A stretch of 63,270 nucleotides of DNA from Cyanobium sp. T1B-Tous (GCF_024345475.1 NZ_JAGQBE010000007.1:1-63270); one strand, 5' to 3'. Numbered from the stretch's first letter, positions 19,329 through 28,834 are shown. Translations and numbers: made by a program. Notes: generated from the letters alone by a model not told the origin.

Positions 19329-20504
19329 GTGGGCATCACCGAACCAAACGCCAACCAGATCAGTGGCATCGCGGTGGTGCCACCGGGCCTCGAGGACGCC
19401 GCGGCGGCCGAGCTCACGGCCCTGGGCTGCCACGCCGTCTCACCCCTGCGCCGGGCCGTGCGCTTCCAGAGCGACCTGGCTGGCTACTACCGCCTGCACC
19501 TGCAGGCCCGGTTGCCCTTCCGCCTGCTGCGGGAGCTGGCCCAGTTTCCCTGCCGGGGCCGCGACGACCTCTACGACGGCGTGCAGCGCGCCGCCGACTG
19601 GGCCCGCTGGCTGCCCCCCGGCACCACCTTCCGGGTGGACGCCACCGGCACGGCACCCGGACTGAACCACAGCCACTACAGCGCCCTCCAAGTCAAAAAC
19701 GCCCTGGTGGATCTGCAGCGCCAGCAGTGGGGCGCCCGTTCCTCGGTCGACCTCGACGATCCGGACCTGGCCCTGCACCTCCACCTGGGCGGCGCCGGCA
19801 GCCGGGACGGCAGCACGGCCACCCTCAGCCTCGATGGCAGCGGCGGCAGCCTGCACCGCCGCGGCTACCGGGCCGCCATGGGCCTGGCGCCACTGAAGGA
19901 AAACCTCGCCGCCGGCCTGATCGCCCTCACCGGCTGGGATGGGCGCATGCCCCTGGCCGATCCCCTGTGCGGCTCCGGCACCCTGTTGATCGAGGCGGCC
20001 TGCCTGGCCCTGGGCAAGGCGCCGGGCCTCGGGCGCCCCTTCGCCCTGGAGCGCTGGCCCGACTTCGACCCCCAGCTCTGGCAGCAGGAGCGGGAGGCCG
20101 CCGCCGCCCTAGCCCTCCCGCCTGAATCCCCCCTGCCCCCGATCGTGGGGGTGGAGCAGGACGCCGGGATCCTGGAGCAGGCCCGCCACAACGCCAAGGC
20201 AGCCGGCGTCGCCGCGGCCCTCGATCTGCGCCAGGGCGACTGCCGCGACTTTGAGCCGCCGCCAGGCCCGGGGATCCTGGTGTGCAATCCCCCCTACGGC
20301 GAGCGCCTGGGCGAGCAGGGAGCCCTCGAGCCCCTCTACGCCGACCTGGGGCGGATGGTGAAGGAGCGCTGCAGCGGCTGGAGCCTGTGGCTGCTCAGCG
20401 GCAACCCCGAGCTCACCGGGGCCCTGAAGATGAAGGCCAGCCGCCGCATCCCGATCAGCAACGGCGGCATCGACTGCCGCTGGCTGCACTATGAAATCCG
20501 CTGA
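19329..20504 (+). CDS. THUMP-containing class I RNA methyltransferase (RlmL N-half / TrmN-like)
   Basis: 391 residues from a GTG at 19329. The N-terminal THUMP region (about 10-160) binds RNA. The methyltransferase domain starts with GYRAAMGLAPLKENLAAGL, followed by DPLCGSGTLLIEAA and the guanine-N2 methyltransferase catalytic motif NPPYGERLG. Family members modify guanosine N2 in 23S rRNA or tRNA. The start is uncertain: the open frame goes back to 19299, inside the divergent tmRNA gene. Confidence 0.88.
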   Translation: MGITEPNANQISGIAVVPPGLEDAAAAELTALGCHAVSPLRRAVRFQSDLAGYYRLHLQARLPFRLLRELAQFPCRGRDDLYDGVQRAADWARWLPPGTTFRVDATGTAPGLNHSHYSALQVKNALVDLQRQQWGARSSVDLDDPDLALHLHLGGAGSRDGSTATLSLDGSGGSLHRRGYRAAMGLAPLKENLAAGLIALTGWDGRMPLADPLCGSGTLLIEAACLALGKAPGLGRPFALERWPDFDPQLWQQEREAAAALALPPESPLPPIVGVEQDAGILEQARHNAKAAGVAAALDLRQGDCRDFEPPPGPGILVCNPPYGERLGEQGALEPLYADLGRMVKERCSGWSLWLLSGNPELTGALKMKASRRIPISNGGIDCRWLHYEIR

Positions 20505-21261
20505 CAGCCCCATGCTCATTCCCCTGGTGCTGGCTGGAATCCTGATGAGCCTGCCCGCGCAGGCCAACCCCAGCCAACCGATGGCCCGCTATTTCGGCAT
20601 GCGCCATGGCGAGAGCGTGCCGTCCTCCCAGCAACGGATCTGCAGCGCCATGGCCGCAGGGATCGATCCCCGCAACGGGCTCACGGAACGGGGTCGGCAG
20701 GAGGCCCAGGCGTCCAGCGATGCCTGGATTGCGGCCCATGGGGACACCATCCGCAGGGCCTGGCAGCAGGGTGGGCTGTGGATTGTTAGCTCGCCATTCA
20801 GCCGCAGCCGCGAAACGGCGGAGATCCTGGTGGAGCGGCTGCAGCACTGGCAACGCCAGCAGGGCCCAGCCCTGGCGATTCGCCTCGAAGCCGACCTGCG
20901 GGAGCGGGATTTCGGCCGCTTGGAAGGCCAGAGCCCGAGCGGCCCCCTCTACCGGCGCGTCTGGGACCAGGACGCCACCGATCCCAGCGGGACACCCTGG
21001 GGCGTGGAGAGCGCCGCCGCGGTGCAGCGGCGCGGCGCGGCCCTGATGGCCCGGCTGGAACGGGAGGCCGCGGCGAATCCAGACCGGGTCACGGTGCTGG
21101 TGTCCCACGGCGACACCCTGAAAATCCTGCAGACCAGCGCCCAGGGCCAGAGCGCCGCCGCCCATCAGGACCCCAGCCGGGTGAAGCCTTTCCAAACCGG
21201 AGAGATCCGGGCCCTGGTCTGGGCCCACCCACCGGCACCCGCCCCGGCTGCCGGGCCTTAG
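20491..21261 (+). CDS. Exported histidine phosphatase superfamily protein
   Basis: 256 residues. An N-terminal signal peptide ends near PAQANPSQ. The catalytic core of the phosphoglycerate-mutase-like fold is recognisable: RHGES (phosphohistidine His), PFSRSRETAEIL, the acid residue in LRERDFG and the second His in VSHGDTLKILQ. The export signal suggests a periplasmic phosphatase rather than a glycolytic mutase. It overlaps the methyltransferase gene by 14 nt; an ATG at 20512 would remove the overlap. Confidence 0.82.
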   Translation: MKSADSPMLIPLVLAGILMSLPAQANPSQPMARYFGMRHGESVPSSQQRICSAMAAGIDPRNGLTERGRQEAQASSDAWIAAHGDTIRRAWQQGGLWIVSSPFSRSRETAEILVERLQHWQRQQGPALAIRLEADLRERDFGRLEGQSPSGPLYRRVWDQDATDPSGTPWGVESAAAVQRRGAALMARLEREAAANPDRVTVLVSHGDTLKILQTSAQGQSAAAHQDPSRVKPFQTGEIRALVWAHPPAPAPAAGP

Positions 21262-21671
21262 CGGCCCAGCACCGCCTTGGTGGTTTTGCTCAGCCCGGAG
21301 ATGGTCTGGGGCAGGTAGGGCCCCTTGAGCAGCTGGCCGCCCACCCGCACGAACACCCCGGCCAGCACCAGATTCAAGGCGGCCACGGCCAGGGCGGCAT
21401 GGATCCAGCTCAGCCCCTGGGCCGCATGCAGCCACAGAAGCAGGGCCAGCTCGGCGCCGATCAGGGACAGGAGCAGCAGCGTCAGCCCGCCACTGAGCAG
21501 CAGGGCCCCGCTGATCAGGCGGCGCTTTTCCCGATCCACCTCCTGCAGGGCAATGCGCACGTGCAGGTCCATCACCGAGGTCATCAGGGCCCCAACCCGG
21601 CCGGCCGCCACCCGGGCCACACCGCTGCGCCGCTCCTCTGGGGGCTGGCCCGACCCGTTCGACTCCGTCAT
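21258..21671 (-). CDS. Holin-like (DUF1469/phage_holin_3_6 type) membrane protein
   Basis: 137 residues. A soluble N-terminus is followed by two hydrophobic helices at about 50-75 and 80-110 and a short basic tail. The arrangement (VALMTSVMDLHVRIALQEVDREKRRL before helix 1) matches the putative actinobacterial holin-X family; despite the name these are chromosomal proteins of unknown role, not phage lysis genes. It is paired with the DUF883-like gene upstream, with a 4-nt overlap. Confidence 0.7.
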   Translation of the reverse strand: MTESNGSGQPPEERRSGVARVAAGRVGALMTSVMDLHVRIALQEVDREKRRLISGALLLSGGLTLLLLSLIGAELALLLWLHAAQGLSWIHAALAVAALNLVLAGVFVRVGGQLLKGPYLPQTISGLSKTTKAVLGR

Positions 21672-22090
21672 GCCGAGCGCCGCCCCGAGGCCAGCAGCAG
21701 ACCCAGCACCACCCCCACGCCCGCGGCGATGCCGATCGCCATCAAGGGGCGCTCCCGCACCGGCTTCTCGATCCGGGGCCGCAGGCTGGCATTGAGCTCA
21801 TCGAGCAGGCTTTCCAGCTGGGCCTCGATGGGTGCCAGGTTGTCCGCCAGACGGCTGGTTTGGCCGCTGGCCACCTCCAGCAGCTCCCACAACTGGTCTT
21901 TCACCACAGCGGCGGTGCGGCCGGTCTGGCTGGCGATCACCTCCGCCACCTCATCGAAACTGCCCCGGGTGGCTTCCAGGGTCTGGCGGGCCACGGCGGG
22001 CCACTCCCGCTGGATGGTGGGGATCAGCGTCTCAAAGCGCTCACGGAAGCCCTCGGGGCTCGTGGCACGGGGAGGCGTTTCGGCGGTCAT
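21668..22090 (-). CDS. DUF883 (ElaB/YqjD)-like membrane-anchored protein
   Basis: 140 residues. A long amphipathic helical region (about 10-110) is followed by a single Gly/Ala-rich C-terminal membrane helix preceded by RPRIEKPVRERPLMAIGIAAG, the typical DUF883 end. E. coli relatives are ribosome-binding inner-membrane proteins. The pairing with a holin-like membrane protein is common in bacteria and suggests a shared envelope-stress role (inference). Confidence 0.7.
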   Translation of the reverse strand: MTAETPPRATSPEGFRERFETLIPTIQREWPAVARQTLEATRGSFDEVAEVIASQTGRTAAVVKDQLWELLEVASGQTSRLADNLAPIEAQLESLLDELNASLRPRIEKPVRERPLMAIGIAAGVGVVLGLLLASGRRSA

Positions 22091-22189
22091 GGGAGAAGGG
22101 GCGACAACGCAGCTCAGCCTTCAAGGTAAGGAGGGGGTTGAGCTTTCGAAACCCTCCGCTACATTTCTGCTGCTCGGCGCACGGGCCTG

Positions 22190-25100
22190 TTGGTTCACAT
22201 CAATCAGGTCGAGCTCACCCACTTCAAGTCCTTTGGCGGCTCGATCTCGATCCCGCTGGAAGAAGGCTTCACGGTGGTCACCGGCCCCAACGGCTCCGGC
22301 AAGAGCAACATCCTCGATGCCGTGTTGTTCTGCCTCGGGCTGGCCAGCAGCCGGGGCATGCGGGCCGACCGCCTGCCCGACCTAATCAACAGCGCCATGC
22401 TGCGCGAGGGCAAGGCCGCCGAAACCTCGGTGAGCGTGCGCTTCGACCTGACCGACTGGCAACCCGACGAGGCCGAGGCCGGCCTGGAGCCCCCCGAGGA
22501 GGGCCCCTGGATCCGCACAGGCCAGAAGGACTGGACCGTGAGCCGGCGGCTGCGGGTGGCGCCGGGGGGCACCTACGCCAGCAGCTTCAGTGCCGATGGC
22601 GTGCCCTGCAACCTGCAGCAGCTGCAGGGCCAGCTACGGCGCCTGCGGGTGGATCCGGAGGGCAGCAACGTGGTGATGCAGGGCGACGTGACCCGCATCG
22701 TCTCGATGAGTGCCCGCGACCGCCGCGGCATCATCGATGAGCTGGCCGGCGTGGCCCTGTTCGACAGCCGCATCGAGCAGACCCGCGGCAAACTCGACGA
22801 GGTGCAGGAGCGCCAGGAGCGCTGCAGCATCGTGCAGCAGGAGCTGCTCAGCTCCCGCCAGAAACTCGAACGGGACTGCGCCAAAGCGCGCACCTACCAG
22901 GATCTACGCCAGCGCCAGCACACCGGCCGACTGCAGGAACAGGTGCTGGCGTTCGAGGCGGCCCAGGCCAGCCAGGCAGCCCTGCTGCGCCGCCGCGAAG
23001 CCCTCACGGCCCAGCAGCTGGGCGAGCGCGAGGCGATCGCTGCCGGCGAGGAGGCGCTGACCGCCGCCACCACCGCCCTCGAGCAGCTCCAGGCCGAGGT
23101 GAAGGCCCTCGGCGAAGACCAGCTGATCGCCGTGCAGGCGGAGCTGGCGGGACTGGAGGCCAGTGGCCGCGAACTGGCCCGTCAGGCCGAAAAACACCAG
23201 CTCGACGCCGAAGCCCTGCAACGCCAGCGGCAGGAGCTGGCCCACAACCAGGGCGAGCTGCGGCGCCAGCAGGGGAGCCTGGAGAGCAGCTCCGACCAAG
23301 CGGCCCTGGAGGCCGCCGAGGAGGCCTGCCGCAACGGCGAAGCCGCCGTGGAGCTCTCCCGCCGCCGCCTCGGCGAGGTGGCTGGCCGCTCCGGCAGCTG
23401 GCTGGAGGAGCAACAGCAGCGCAGCCTCGCCCGCCAGCAGCTCACCGAGCAGCTGGGCCCCCTGGAGGCGGAACGCCAGCAACTGCAGGAACGGCTGCGG
23501 CAGCACCAGGAGCGGCTGGCGGAACTGCAGCAGGAGGAGCAGCAAGAGGGCCTCAGCCATCGCAGCGGCCAGCAGCAGTTGGAGGCCACTGAGAGCGCCT
23601 GGCAGCAGGTGCTGGAGGCCACCCGCCTGGAGCAACAACAGGCGCAGGAGCTGGCCGAAGCCCTGGCCCTGCAGCAGCGCACCCGCAGCCGGCTGGAGCA
23701 GGAGCAGACCCAGCTGGAGCGCGAGATCGCCCGGCTGGACAGCCGCCGCGAGACCCTGCAGGAAAGCCGCGGCACCGGCGCCCTGCGGGTGTTGCTCGAA
23801 GCTGGCCTCGACGGCATCCACGGCCCGGTGGCCCAGCTCGGCGAGGTGGAGGAGCGGGTGCGCCTGGCGCTGGAAGTGGCCGCCGGCGGGCGCCTGGGCC
23901 AGGTGGTGGTCGACGACGACCGCATTGCCGCCCGGGCCATCGAGCTGCTCAAAACCCGCCGGGCCGGGCGGCTCACCTTTCTGCCGCTCAACAAGATCCG
24001 GGGGGGAGCCGGCGGCGGCAGCGCCAGTTCCGGGGCGGCCCTGCAGCGGGGCGACGCCGGGGCCGGCGGAGCCGGTCGCATTGGCAAGGCGGTGGATCTG
24101 GTGCGCCACGAACCCGTCTATGCCGAGGTGTTCCGCTACGTCTTCGGCGACACCCTGGTGTTCGACACCCTGGCCAATGCCCGGCGTGAGCTTGGGCGCT
24201 GCCGGGCGGTGACCCTCGAGGGAGAACTGCTGGAAAAGAGCGGGGCGATGACCGGCGGCAGCCTGCAGCAACGCGGCAGCCAGCTCAGCTTCGGCCGCGC
24301 CCAGGAGGGGGATGAGGCCGCTCCCCTGCGGCAGCGGCTGCTGGAGCTGGGCGAGAGCCTGCTGGCCTGCCGCCGCAAGGAGGCCGAACTGGGCCAGCAA
24401 CTGGAAGCCCTGCGCCCCCAGCTGCTGGAGCACCAGCAACGGCAGGCTGCCCTGGAGGCCGAACGCAGCGCCGCCCAGCGGGCCCTGGCCCCCCAGCTGC
24501 AGCGCCAGCAACAACTGGGGGGCCGCCTGACCCAGCTGCAGGAGGCGCTGGGGACCGATCTGCAGCGCCAGCAGGAGCTGGAATCCTTGCTGGCCCCCCT
24601 CCAGCAGCAGCGGACGGCCCTGGAGCAGGCCGAGGCCGCCGTCCAGGCCTCGGGCGATTCCGCCCGCTGGCAGGGCCTGCAAAGTGAATTGGAAGCAGCC
24701 GATACGGCCCTGGCCGCCGCCCGGCACCAACGGGATGGGCTCCTGGCCGCCCGACGGGAGCGGGCCCTGGCCGCCGAGCGGCTGCGCAACCAGCTCGACG
24801 CCCTGGGCGCCGATGAGCAGCGCCTGGTGGCCGCCGTCCAGGCCCTGGTGGCGGAGCGGGCCCGCTGGAAGGAGCAGCAGCAGGCCGACCAGGAACGCCG
24901 CAGCAGCCTGGAAACCCAGCAGCAGGACCTGCAGACCCGCTTCGGCGAGCGGCGGCGGGCCCGCGATGCCGCCGAAGCCCAGCTGGCCGCCCAGCGCCAG
25001 GCCCTGCAGCAGAAGCAGTGGGAGGTGCAGCGGCTGGGCGAGGAGCTGGAGTCGCTGGCCGAACAACAGCGCGGCGATCAGCTGCGTCTGGCCCAACTCG

Positions 25101-25801
25101 AGCGGGAGCTGCCCGACCCCCTGCCGGAGATCCCCGAGGAGGTGCGGGAGGCGGGCCTGGAGGCCCTGCAGGCCGAGCTGCGCAGCCTGCAGGCACGGAT
25201 GGAGGCCCTCGAACCGGTGAACATGCTGGCCCTCGAGGAGCTCGAGCAGCTGGAAACCCGGCTGGCGGAACTGGCGGAGCGGCTGGAAGTGCTCAGCAAG
25301 GAGCGCGAAGAGCTGCTGCTGCGCATCGAAACCGTGGCCACCCTGCGCCAGGAGGCCTTCCTGGAAGCGTTCACGGCGGTGGACGGCCACTTCCGCACGA
25401 TTTTCGAGGGCCTCTCCGATGGCGAAGGCCACCTGCAGCTGGAAAACCCCGAAGCCCCCCTGGAGGGGGGCCTCACCCTGGTGGCCCATCCGAAGGGCAA
25501 GGCGGTGCGCCGGCTCAATGCGATGAGCGGTGGCGAGAAATCGCTGACGGCCCTCAGCTTCCTGTTTGCCCTGCAGCGGTTCCGGCCGTCGCCCTTCTAC
25601 GCCCTCGACGAAGTGGACAGCTTCCTCGATGGGGTCAACGTGGAGCGCCTTGCCGCCCTGATCGCCAGCCAGGCCGACCAGGCCCAGTTCATGGTGGTCA
25701 GTCACCGGCGCCCCATGATCGCCGCCGCCACCCGCACCATCGGCGTCACCCAGGCCCGGGGGGCCCACACCCAGGTGGTCGGTTTACCGCCCGCGGCCTG
25801 A
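22190..25801 (+). CDS. smc: Chromosome segregation protein SMC
   Basis: 1203 residues. SMC is the condensin ATPase. Walker A is TGPNGSGKSN (31-40). Long coiled coils run about 170-520 and 690-1030, separated by a hinge (about 530-650) containing a Gly-rich insertion (RGGAGGGSASSGAALQRG) not usual in SMC hinges. The C-terminal head carries the signature MSGGEKSLTALSFLFALQ and Walker B FYALDEVDSFLDG. TTG at 22190 is chosen because MVHINQVELTHFKSF is the expected start. A TACATT hexamer at 22160-22165 may be the -10 element. Confidence 0.96.
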   Translation: MVHINQVELTHFKSFGGSISIPLEEGFTVVTGPNGSGKSNILDAVLFCLGLASSRGMRADRLPDLINSAMLREGKAAETSVSVRFDLTDWQPDEAEAGLEPPEEGPWIRTGQKDWTVSRRLRVAPGGTYASSFSADGVPCNLQQLQGQLRRLRVDPEGSNVVMQGDVTRIVSMSARDRRGIIDELAGVALFDSRIEQTRGKLDEVQERQERCSIVQQELLSSRQKLERDCAKARTYQDLRQRQHTGRLQEQVLAFEAAQASQAALLRRREALTAQQLGEREAIAAGEEALTAATTALEQLQAEVKALGEDQLIAVQAELAGLEASGRELARQAEKHQLDAEALQRQRQELAHNQGELRRQQGSLESSSDQAALEAAEEACRNGEAAVELSRRRLGEVAGRSGSWLEEQQQRSLARQQLTEQLGPLEAERQQLQERLRQHQERLAELQQEEQQEGLSHRSGQQQLEATESAWQQVLEATRLEQQQAQELAEALALQQRTRSRLEQEQTQLEREIARLDSRRETLQESRGTGALRVLLEAGLDGIHGPVAQLGEVEERVRLALEVAAGGRLGQVVVDDDRIAARAIELLKTRRAGRLTFLPLNKIRGGAGGGSASSGAALQRGDAGAGGAGRIGKAVDLVRHEPVYAEVFRYVFGDTLVFDTLANARRELGRCRAVTLEGELLEKSGAMTGGSLQQRGSQLSFGRAQEGDEAAPLRQRLLELGESLLACRRKEAELGQQLEALRPQLLEHQQRQAALEAERSAAQRALAPQLQRQQQLGGRLTQLQEALGTDLQRQQELESLLAPLQQQRTALEQAEAAVQASGDSARWQGLQSELEAADTALAAARHQRDGLLAARRERALAAERLRNQLDALGADEQRLVAAVQALVAERARWKEQQQADQERRSSLETQQQDLQTRFGERRRARDAAEAQLAAQRQALQQKQWEVQRLGEELESLAEQQRGDQLRLAQLERELPDPLPEIPEEVREAGLEALQAELRSLQARMEALEPVNMLALEELEQLETRLAELAERLEVLSKEREELLLRIETVATLRQEAFLEAFTAVDGHFRTIFEGLSDGEGHLQLENPEAPLEGGLTLVAHPKGKAVRRLNAMSGGEKSLTALSFLFALQRFRPSPFYALDEVDSFLDGVNVERLAALIASQADQAQFMVVSHRRPMIAAATRTIGVTQARGAHTQVVGLPPAA

Positions 25802-25869
25802 GACACCCCTTCCCCGGCGGGCCAGGTGGGTCACAATGGGCCGACTGGGCCACGGACACGACCCGTTCT

Positions 25870-26943
25870 TTGACCTCCTCCATTCCCCCCTCTGCTGATC
25901 TCGGATCAGCCGCTGCCCCCAGTGATCGCCTCTGGTTGCGCTCCGAGCTGATGGGCACCCAGGTGATTACCCGTGACACCGGCCGGCGGCTGGGGGTCGT
26001 GGGCGAGGTGGTGGTGGATATCGACCGGCGTGAGGTGGTGGCCTTGGGGCTGCGCGACAACCCCCTGACCCGTTTTCTGCCCGGTCTGCCCCGCTGGATG
26101 CCCCTGGATCGGATCCGCCAAGTGGGCGATGTGATCCTGGTGGATTCGGTCGATTCCCTCGCCGAGGCCTTCAATCCGGACCGTTACAGCAAGGTGATCA
26201 ACTGCCAGGTGATCACCGAAGCAGGCGATCAGCTGGGGCGGGTGCTGGGGTTCAGCTTCGACATCGAAACCGGCGAACTGGCCACCCTGGTGATCGGTGC
26301 CCTGGGGGTGCCGCTGCTGGGCGAGGGCGTGCTGAGCACCTGGGAACTCACGGTCGAGGAGATCGTCAGCAGCGGTCCCGACCGGATCATCGTGTACGAA
26401 GGGGCCGAAGAGAAGCTCAAGCAACTGGGCTCGGGCCTGCTGGAAAAACTGGGGATCGGTGGGCCGAGCTGGGAGCAGGAGGAGCGGGAACGGTTCCGCA
26501 GTGGCATGGTGCCGGTGGAAAACCAATTGGCCGCTGGCCAGCCGGCGGTGCAGGAACAGCGCCGCATCCAGCCGGCCACCAGCCGGGCCTTTGAGCCCGA
26601 AGAAGAGCTTGATTACGTCGAGCTGGACGCCCAGCGCCAACGGGAACCGCTGCGCCAGCGCCGCTACCTCGACGAGGAGGAGTCCCGCTTCGAGCCATCG
26701 AGGTACGAACCATCTAGGTACGAGCCATCCGGGTATGAGGAGTCCGACTACCCGGAGAGCAGGGACGACGACGGCCGCTTCGGCAGCGCCCGGCGGCCCC
26801 TGGAACCCGAGCCCCGGCCGGTTGAGCGGCGGCCGCTAGAGGCCAGACAGCCGGAACGCCGCCCCGCACCCAGCCCCTACCGCGAGCCGCTGGATGTGGA
26901 TGCGGAAGACCTGCCCGGCAACGGCATCGACGACCCCTGGTGA
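25870..26943 (+). CDS. PRC-barrel domain protein with disordered tail
   Basis: 357 residues from a TTG at 25870. Two PRC-barrel modules: about 20-95 (SELMGTQVITRDTGRRLGVV) and about 100-175 (NCQVITEAGDQLGRVLGF). PRC barrels are beta folds found in RimM and in photosynthetic reaction centre subunit H; in cyanobacteria such proteins are of unknown role. The second half is charged and disordered, with the tandem repeat RYEPS near residues 275-290. The upstream open frame overlapping smc is a shadow. Confidence 0.82.
   Translation: MTSSIPPSADLGSAAAPSDRLWLRSELMGTQVITRDTGRRLGVVGEVVVDIDRREVVALGLRDNPLTRFLPGLPRWMPLDRIRQVGDVILVDSVDSLAEAFNPDRYSKVINCQVITEAGDQLGRVLGFSFDIETGELATLVIGALGVPLLGEGVLSTWELTVEEIVSSGPDRIIVYEGAEEKLKQLGSGLLEKLGIGGPSWEQEERERFRSGMVPVENQLAAGQPAVQEQRRIQPATSRAFEPEEELDYVELDAQRQREPLRQRRYLDEEESRFEPSRYEPSRYEPSGYEESDYPESRDDDGRFGSARRPLEPEPRPVERRPLEARQPERRPAPSPYREPLDVDAEDLPGNGIDDPW
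26689..26739. repeat. 15-bp tandem repeat coding for RYEPS units
   Basis: Three imperfect copies of a unit like AGGTACGAACCATCT lie inside the PRC-barrel gene and encode S-R-Y-E-P repeats. Probably a slippage-derived expansion in a disordered tail. Confidence 0.6.
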
Positions 26944-26953
26944 CTGCGGGCGC

Positions 26954-27397
26954 TCAGCGCTCCTTGAAGGCCAGTGAGGCCGAGTTGACGCAATGGCGCT
27001 GCCCGGTGGGCGCCGGACCGTCGTTGAACACATGCCCCAGGTGGGCATCGCAGTTGGCACAGCGGATCTCAGTGCGCACCATGCCGTGGGAGCTGTCGGT
27101 GTGGGTGCTGATCGCCCCGGATGTCACCCCATCCCAGAAGCTGGGCCAGCCGGTGCCGGAGTCGAATTTGGTGGCACTGCTGTACAGCTCGGCGTCACAG
27201 CAGATGCAGTGATACATCCCCGTGCCCTTGTGGTTCCAGTAGGCGCCGGTGAAGGCCCGCTCAGTGCCGCCCTGACGGGCGATCCGGAACTGGTCAGGGG
27301 TGAGCTTCTGGCGCCACTGCTCCTCTGAGGCCCCCCGAGCCAGGCCGCTGTCGAGCCCACAGGCCGAGGGGTCGGGAGAGCTGGTGGCGTCTGCCAT
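26954..27397 (-). CDS. msrB: Peptide-methionine (R)-S-oxide reductase MsrB
   Basis: 147 residues. Reduces methionine-R-sulfoxide in proteins, with thioredoxin as the reductant. Zinc-binding CxxC pairs are visible (CICC and CANC), the substrate pocket has GTGWPSFWD, and the catalytic Cys lies in RHCVNSASLAF at the C-terminus. The ATG at 27397 is chosen; about 30 variable residues precede the core. It is convergent with the PRC-barrel gene. Confidence 0.95.
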   Translation of the reverse strand: MADATSSPDPSACGLDSGLARGASEEQWRQKLTPDQFRIARQGGTERAFTGAYWNHKGTGMYHCICCDAELYSSATKFDSGTGWPSFWDGVTSGAISTHTDSSHGMVRTEIRCANCDAHLGHVFNDGPAPTGQRHCVNSASLAFKER

Positions 27398-27425
27398 CGG
27401 AACGATTGAAAACACTGGACCAACC

Positions 27426-28700
27426 CTAGGCACTCCGCCCAGGCGGCATCTGATCGGGGGGCAGCAGCTCCTGCACCAGGGTCGCCAGGCGGGCCACGGC
27501 CCCCGGCTGCCCCCGCAGGCTGCGCAGATCGGCCCGCATCCCCTCCAGGCGTTCAGGTGCGGCCAGCCAGTCGGCGGCCTCGGTGGCAATGCTCTCCGGC
27601 GTGATCGCCCCCACCCGCTCCGGCACCAGCAGACGGCCGGCGGCGATGTTGGGGGAGGCCAGCAAGCCCCGATGGCGCAGCCGCCAAAGGGTCAGCAGCA
27701 CCCCAAAGAACCAACGCAGCAGCGGCAGGCGCCCCACCAACCCGGCCAGGCCATCCCAGGCCTGCATCACATGCAAGTGCTGGGTGGGCACGAGCACGAG
27801 CATCGGCACCCCCAGGGCCGCCAACTCCGCCGTGTTGGCCCCCACCGTGGTGAGGGCCAGGGCGCATTGGCTGAGGGCGCTGTGCAGCGGGTTCTCGCGG
27901 GCCAGCTGGATGCGGGTGCCGGCCGGGGTCTCCAGCAGATCGCCAGCGAGCATCCGGGGCACACCGGCGCGGTAGGTGCGGGCAATCGGGTTGTCCGAGC
28001 CGGCCTGGGCAAGCAGTTCCTCCACGCTGGTGGTGGGCGCCACGGGCAGCAGGAAGCGGCAGCCCGGCCGCAGCGCCGCCAGGTGATCGGCCGTCTCCAG
28101 CAGAAAGGGCATGCCAACCCGCAGCTTCGCCCGCTTCGAGCCCGGCAGCAGGGCCACCCATTCCCCCTCGGGCAGCGGCGCATCGTTGCGGGCCATCTCC
28201 GACAGATCGGCCATCAGATCGCCCACCACCGTGCAGCGTTCTGCCCAGCGCGGCGCCAGGCGACCGGCCGCCAAGGGGCCCATCGCCGCGATCCGGTCGT
28301 TCCAGCGGGGCCAGCGGGCCACCCATTCGGCGTAGGTGAGGTGCCGGTAGCCCAGGCGTGCCGAGAGCAGCACCGTCCAGAACTGGTCGCCGCCCAGAAA
28401 CACCACCACCCCCTGCCGGCCCCAGGGGCCGAACCGCTGGGGCCGCAGCAGCAGCGACCAGAAACTCCGGGCCGGCACGATGCGCTCAAACAATCCCCAG
28501 GCCGCCGCGGCGCGGTGTTCCTGCCCCGTGCCGTTCGGGCAGGGCACCAGCACCAGCTGCAAGCTGACATCGGCATCGGGCACCGCCGGCCGCAGCGGCA
28601 TCAAGCGCTGCAGGCGAAGGGCCAGGGGACGCACCCAGGTGGAGAGCTCTCCCGGGCCATTGCTCACCAGCACGATCGAAACCGGTGGCAGGGGGGTCAC
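27426..28700 (-). CDS. Lipid-A-disaccharide synthase-related protein (cyanobacterial LpxB-like)
   Basis: 424 residues from a GTG at 28700. A GT-B fold glycosyltransferase-like protein: SNGPGELSTWVRPLA near the N-terminus, ALLPGSKRAK in the hinge of the second domain and the conserved LTTVGANTAELAALGVPMLVLVPTQHL donor site. It is longer and divergent from true LpxB, and I know it as a separate cyanobacterial group; the acceptor is unknown. It begins 52 nt after tRNA-Leu and may be co-transcribed with it. Confidence 0.8.
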   Translation of the reverse strand: MTPLPPVSIVLVSNGPGELSTWVRPLALRLQRLMPLRPAVPDADVSLQLVLVPCPNGTGQEHRAAAAWGLFERIVPARSFWSLLLRPQRFGPWGRQGVVVFLGGDQFWTVLLSARLGYRHLTYAEWVARWPRWNDRIAAMGPLAAGRLAPRWAERCTVVGDLMADLSEMARNDAPLPEGEWVALLPGSKRAKLRVGMPFLLETADHLAALRPGCRFLLPVAPTTSVEELLAQAGSDNPIARTYRAGVPRMLAGDLLETPAGTRIQLARENPLHSALSQCALALTTVGANTAELAALGVPMLVLVPTQHLHVMQAWDGLAGLVGRLPLLRWFFGVLLTLWRLRHRGLLASPNIAAGRLLVPERVGAITPESIATEAADWLAAPERLEGMRADLRSLRGQPGAVARLATLVQELLPPDQMPPGRSA

Positions 28701-28752
28701 CCTGGGAACCCGCTTCGGTTCAGGCAACGGCTGGCTGAAATGAAAAATGAAA

Positions 28753-28834
28753 TGCGGATGACGAGACTTGAACTCGTAAGGCCGAAGCCACACGCCCCTC
28801 AAACGTGCGTGTCTACCAATTCCACCACATCCGC
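28753..28834 (-). tRNA. tRNA-Leu (anticodon GAG)
   Basis: 82 nt on the minus strand. Acceptor stem GCGGATG/CATCCGC, D-arm GTGGAATTGGTAGACAC, anticodon loop TTGAGGG with GAG at 34-36, a class II variable arm (TGGCTTCGGCCTTA) and T-arm CGAGTTCAAGTCTCG. The discriminator is A; CCA is not encoded. It reads CUU/CUC leucine codons. Confidence 0.97.

Noticed and set aside
21258-21671. Holin-like gene as evidence of a prophage
   Set aside because: No other phage gene lies nearby; the family is a chromosomal membrane protein despite its name.
22904-25768. 954-codon antisense frame opposite smc
   Set aside because: Leu/Gln/Gly-rich low-complexity product with no domain; a GC-driven shadow of the smc coding strand.
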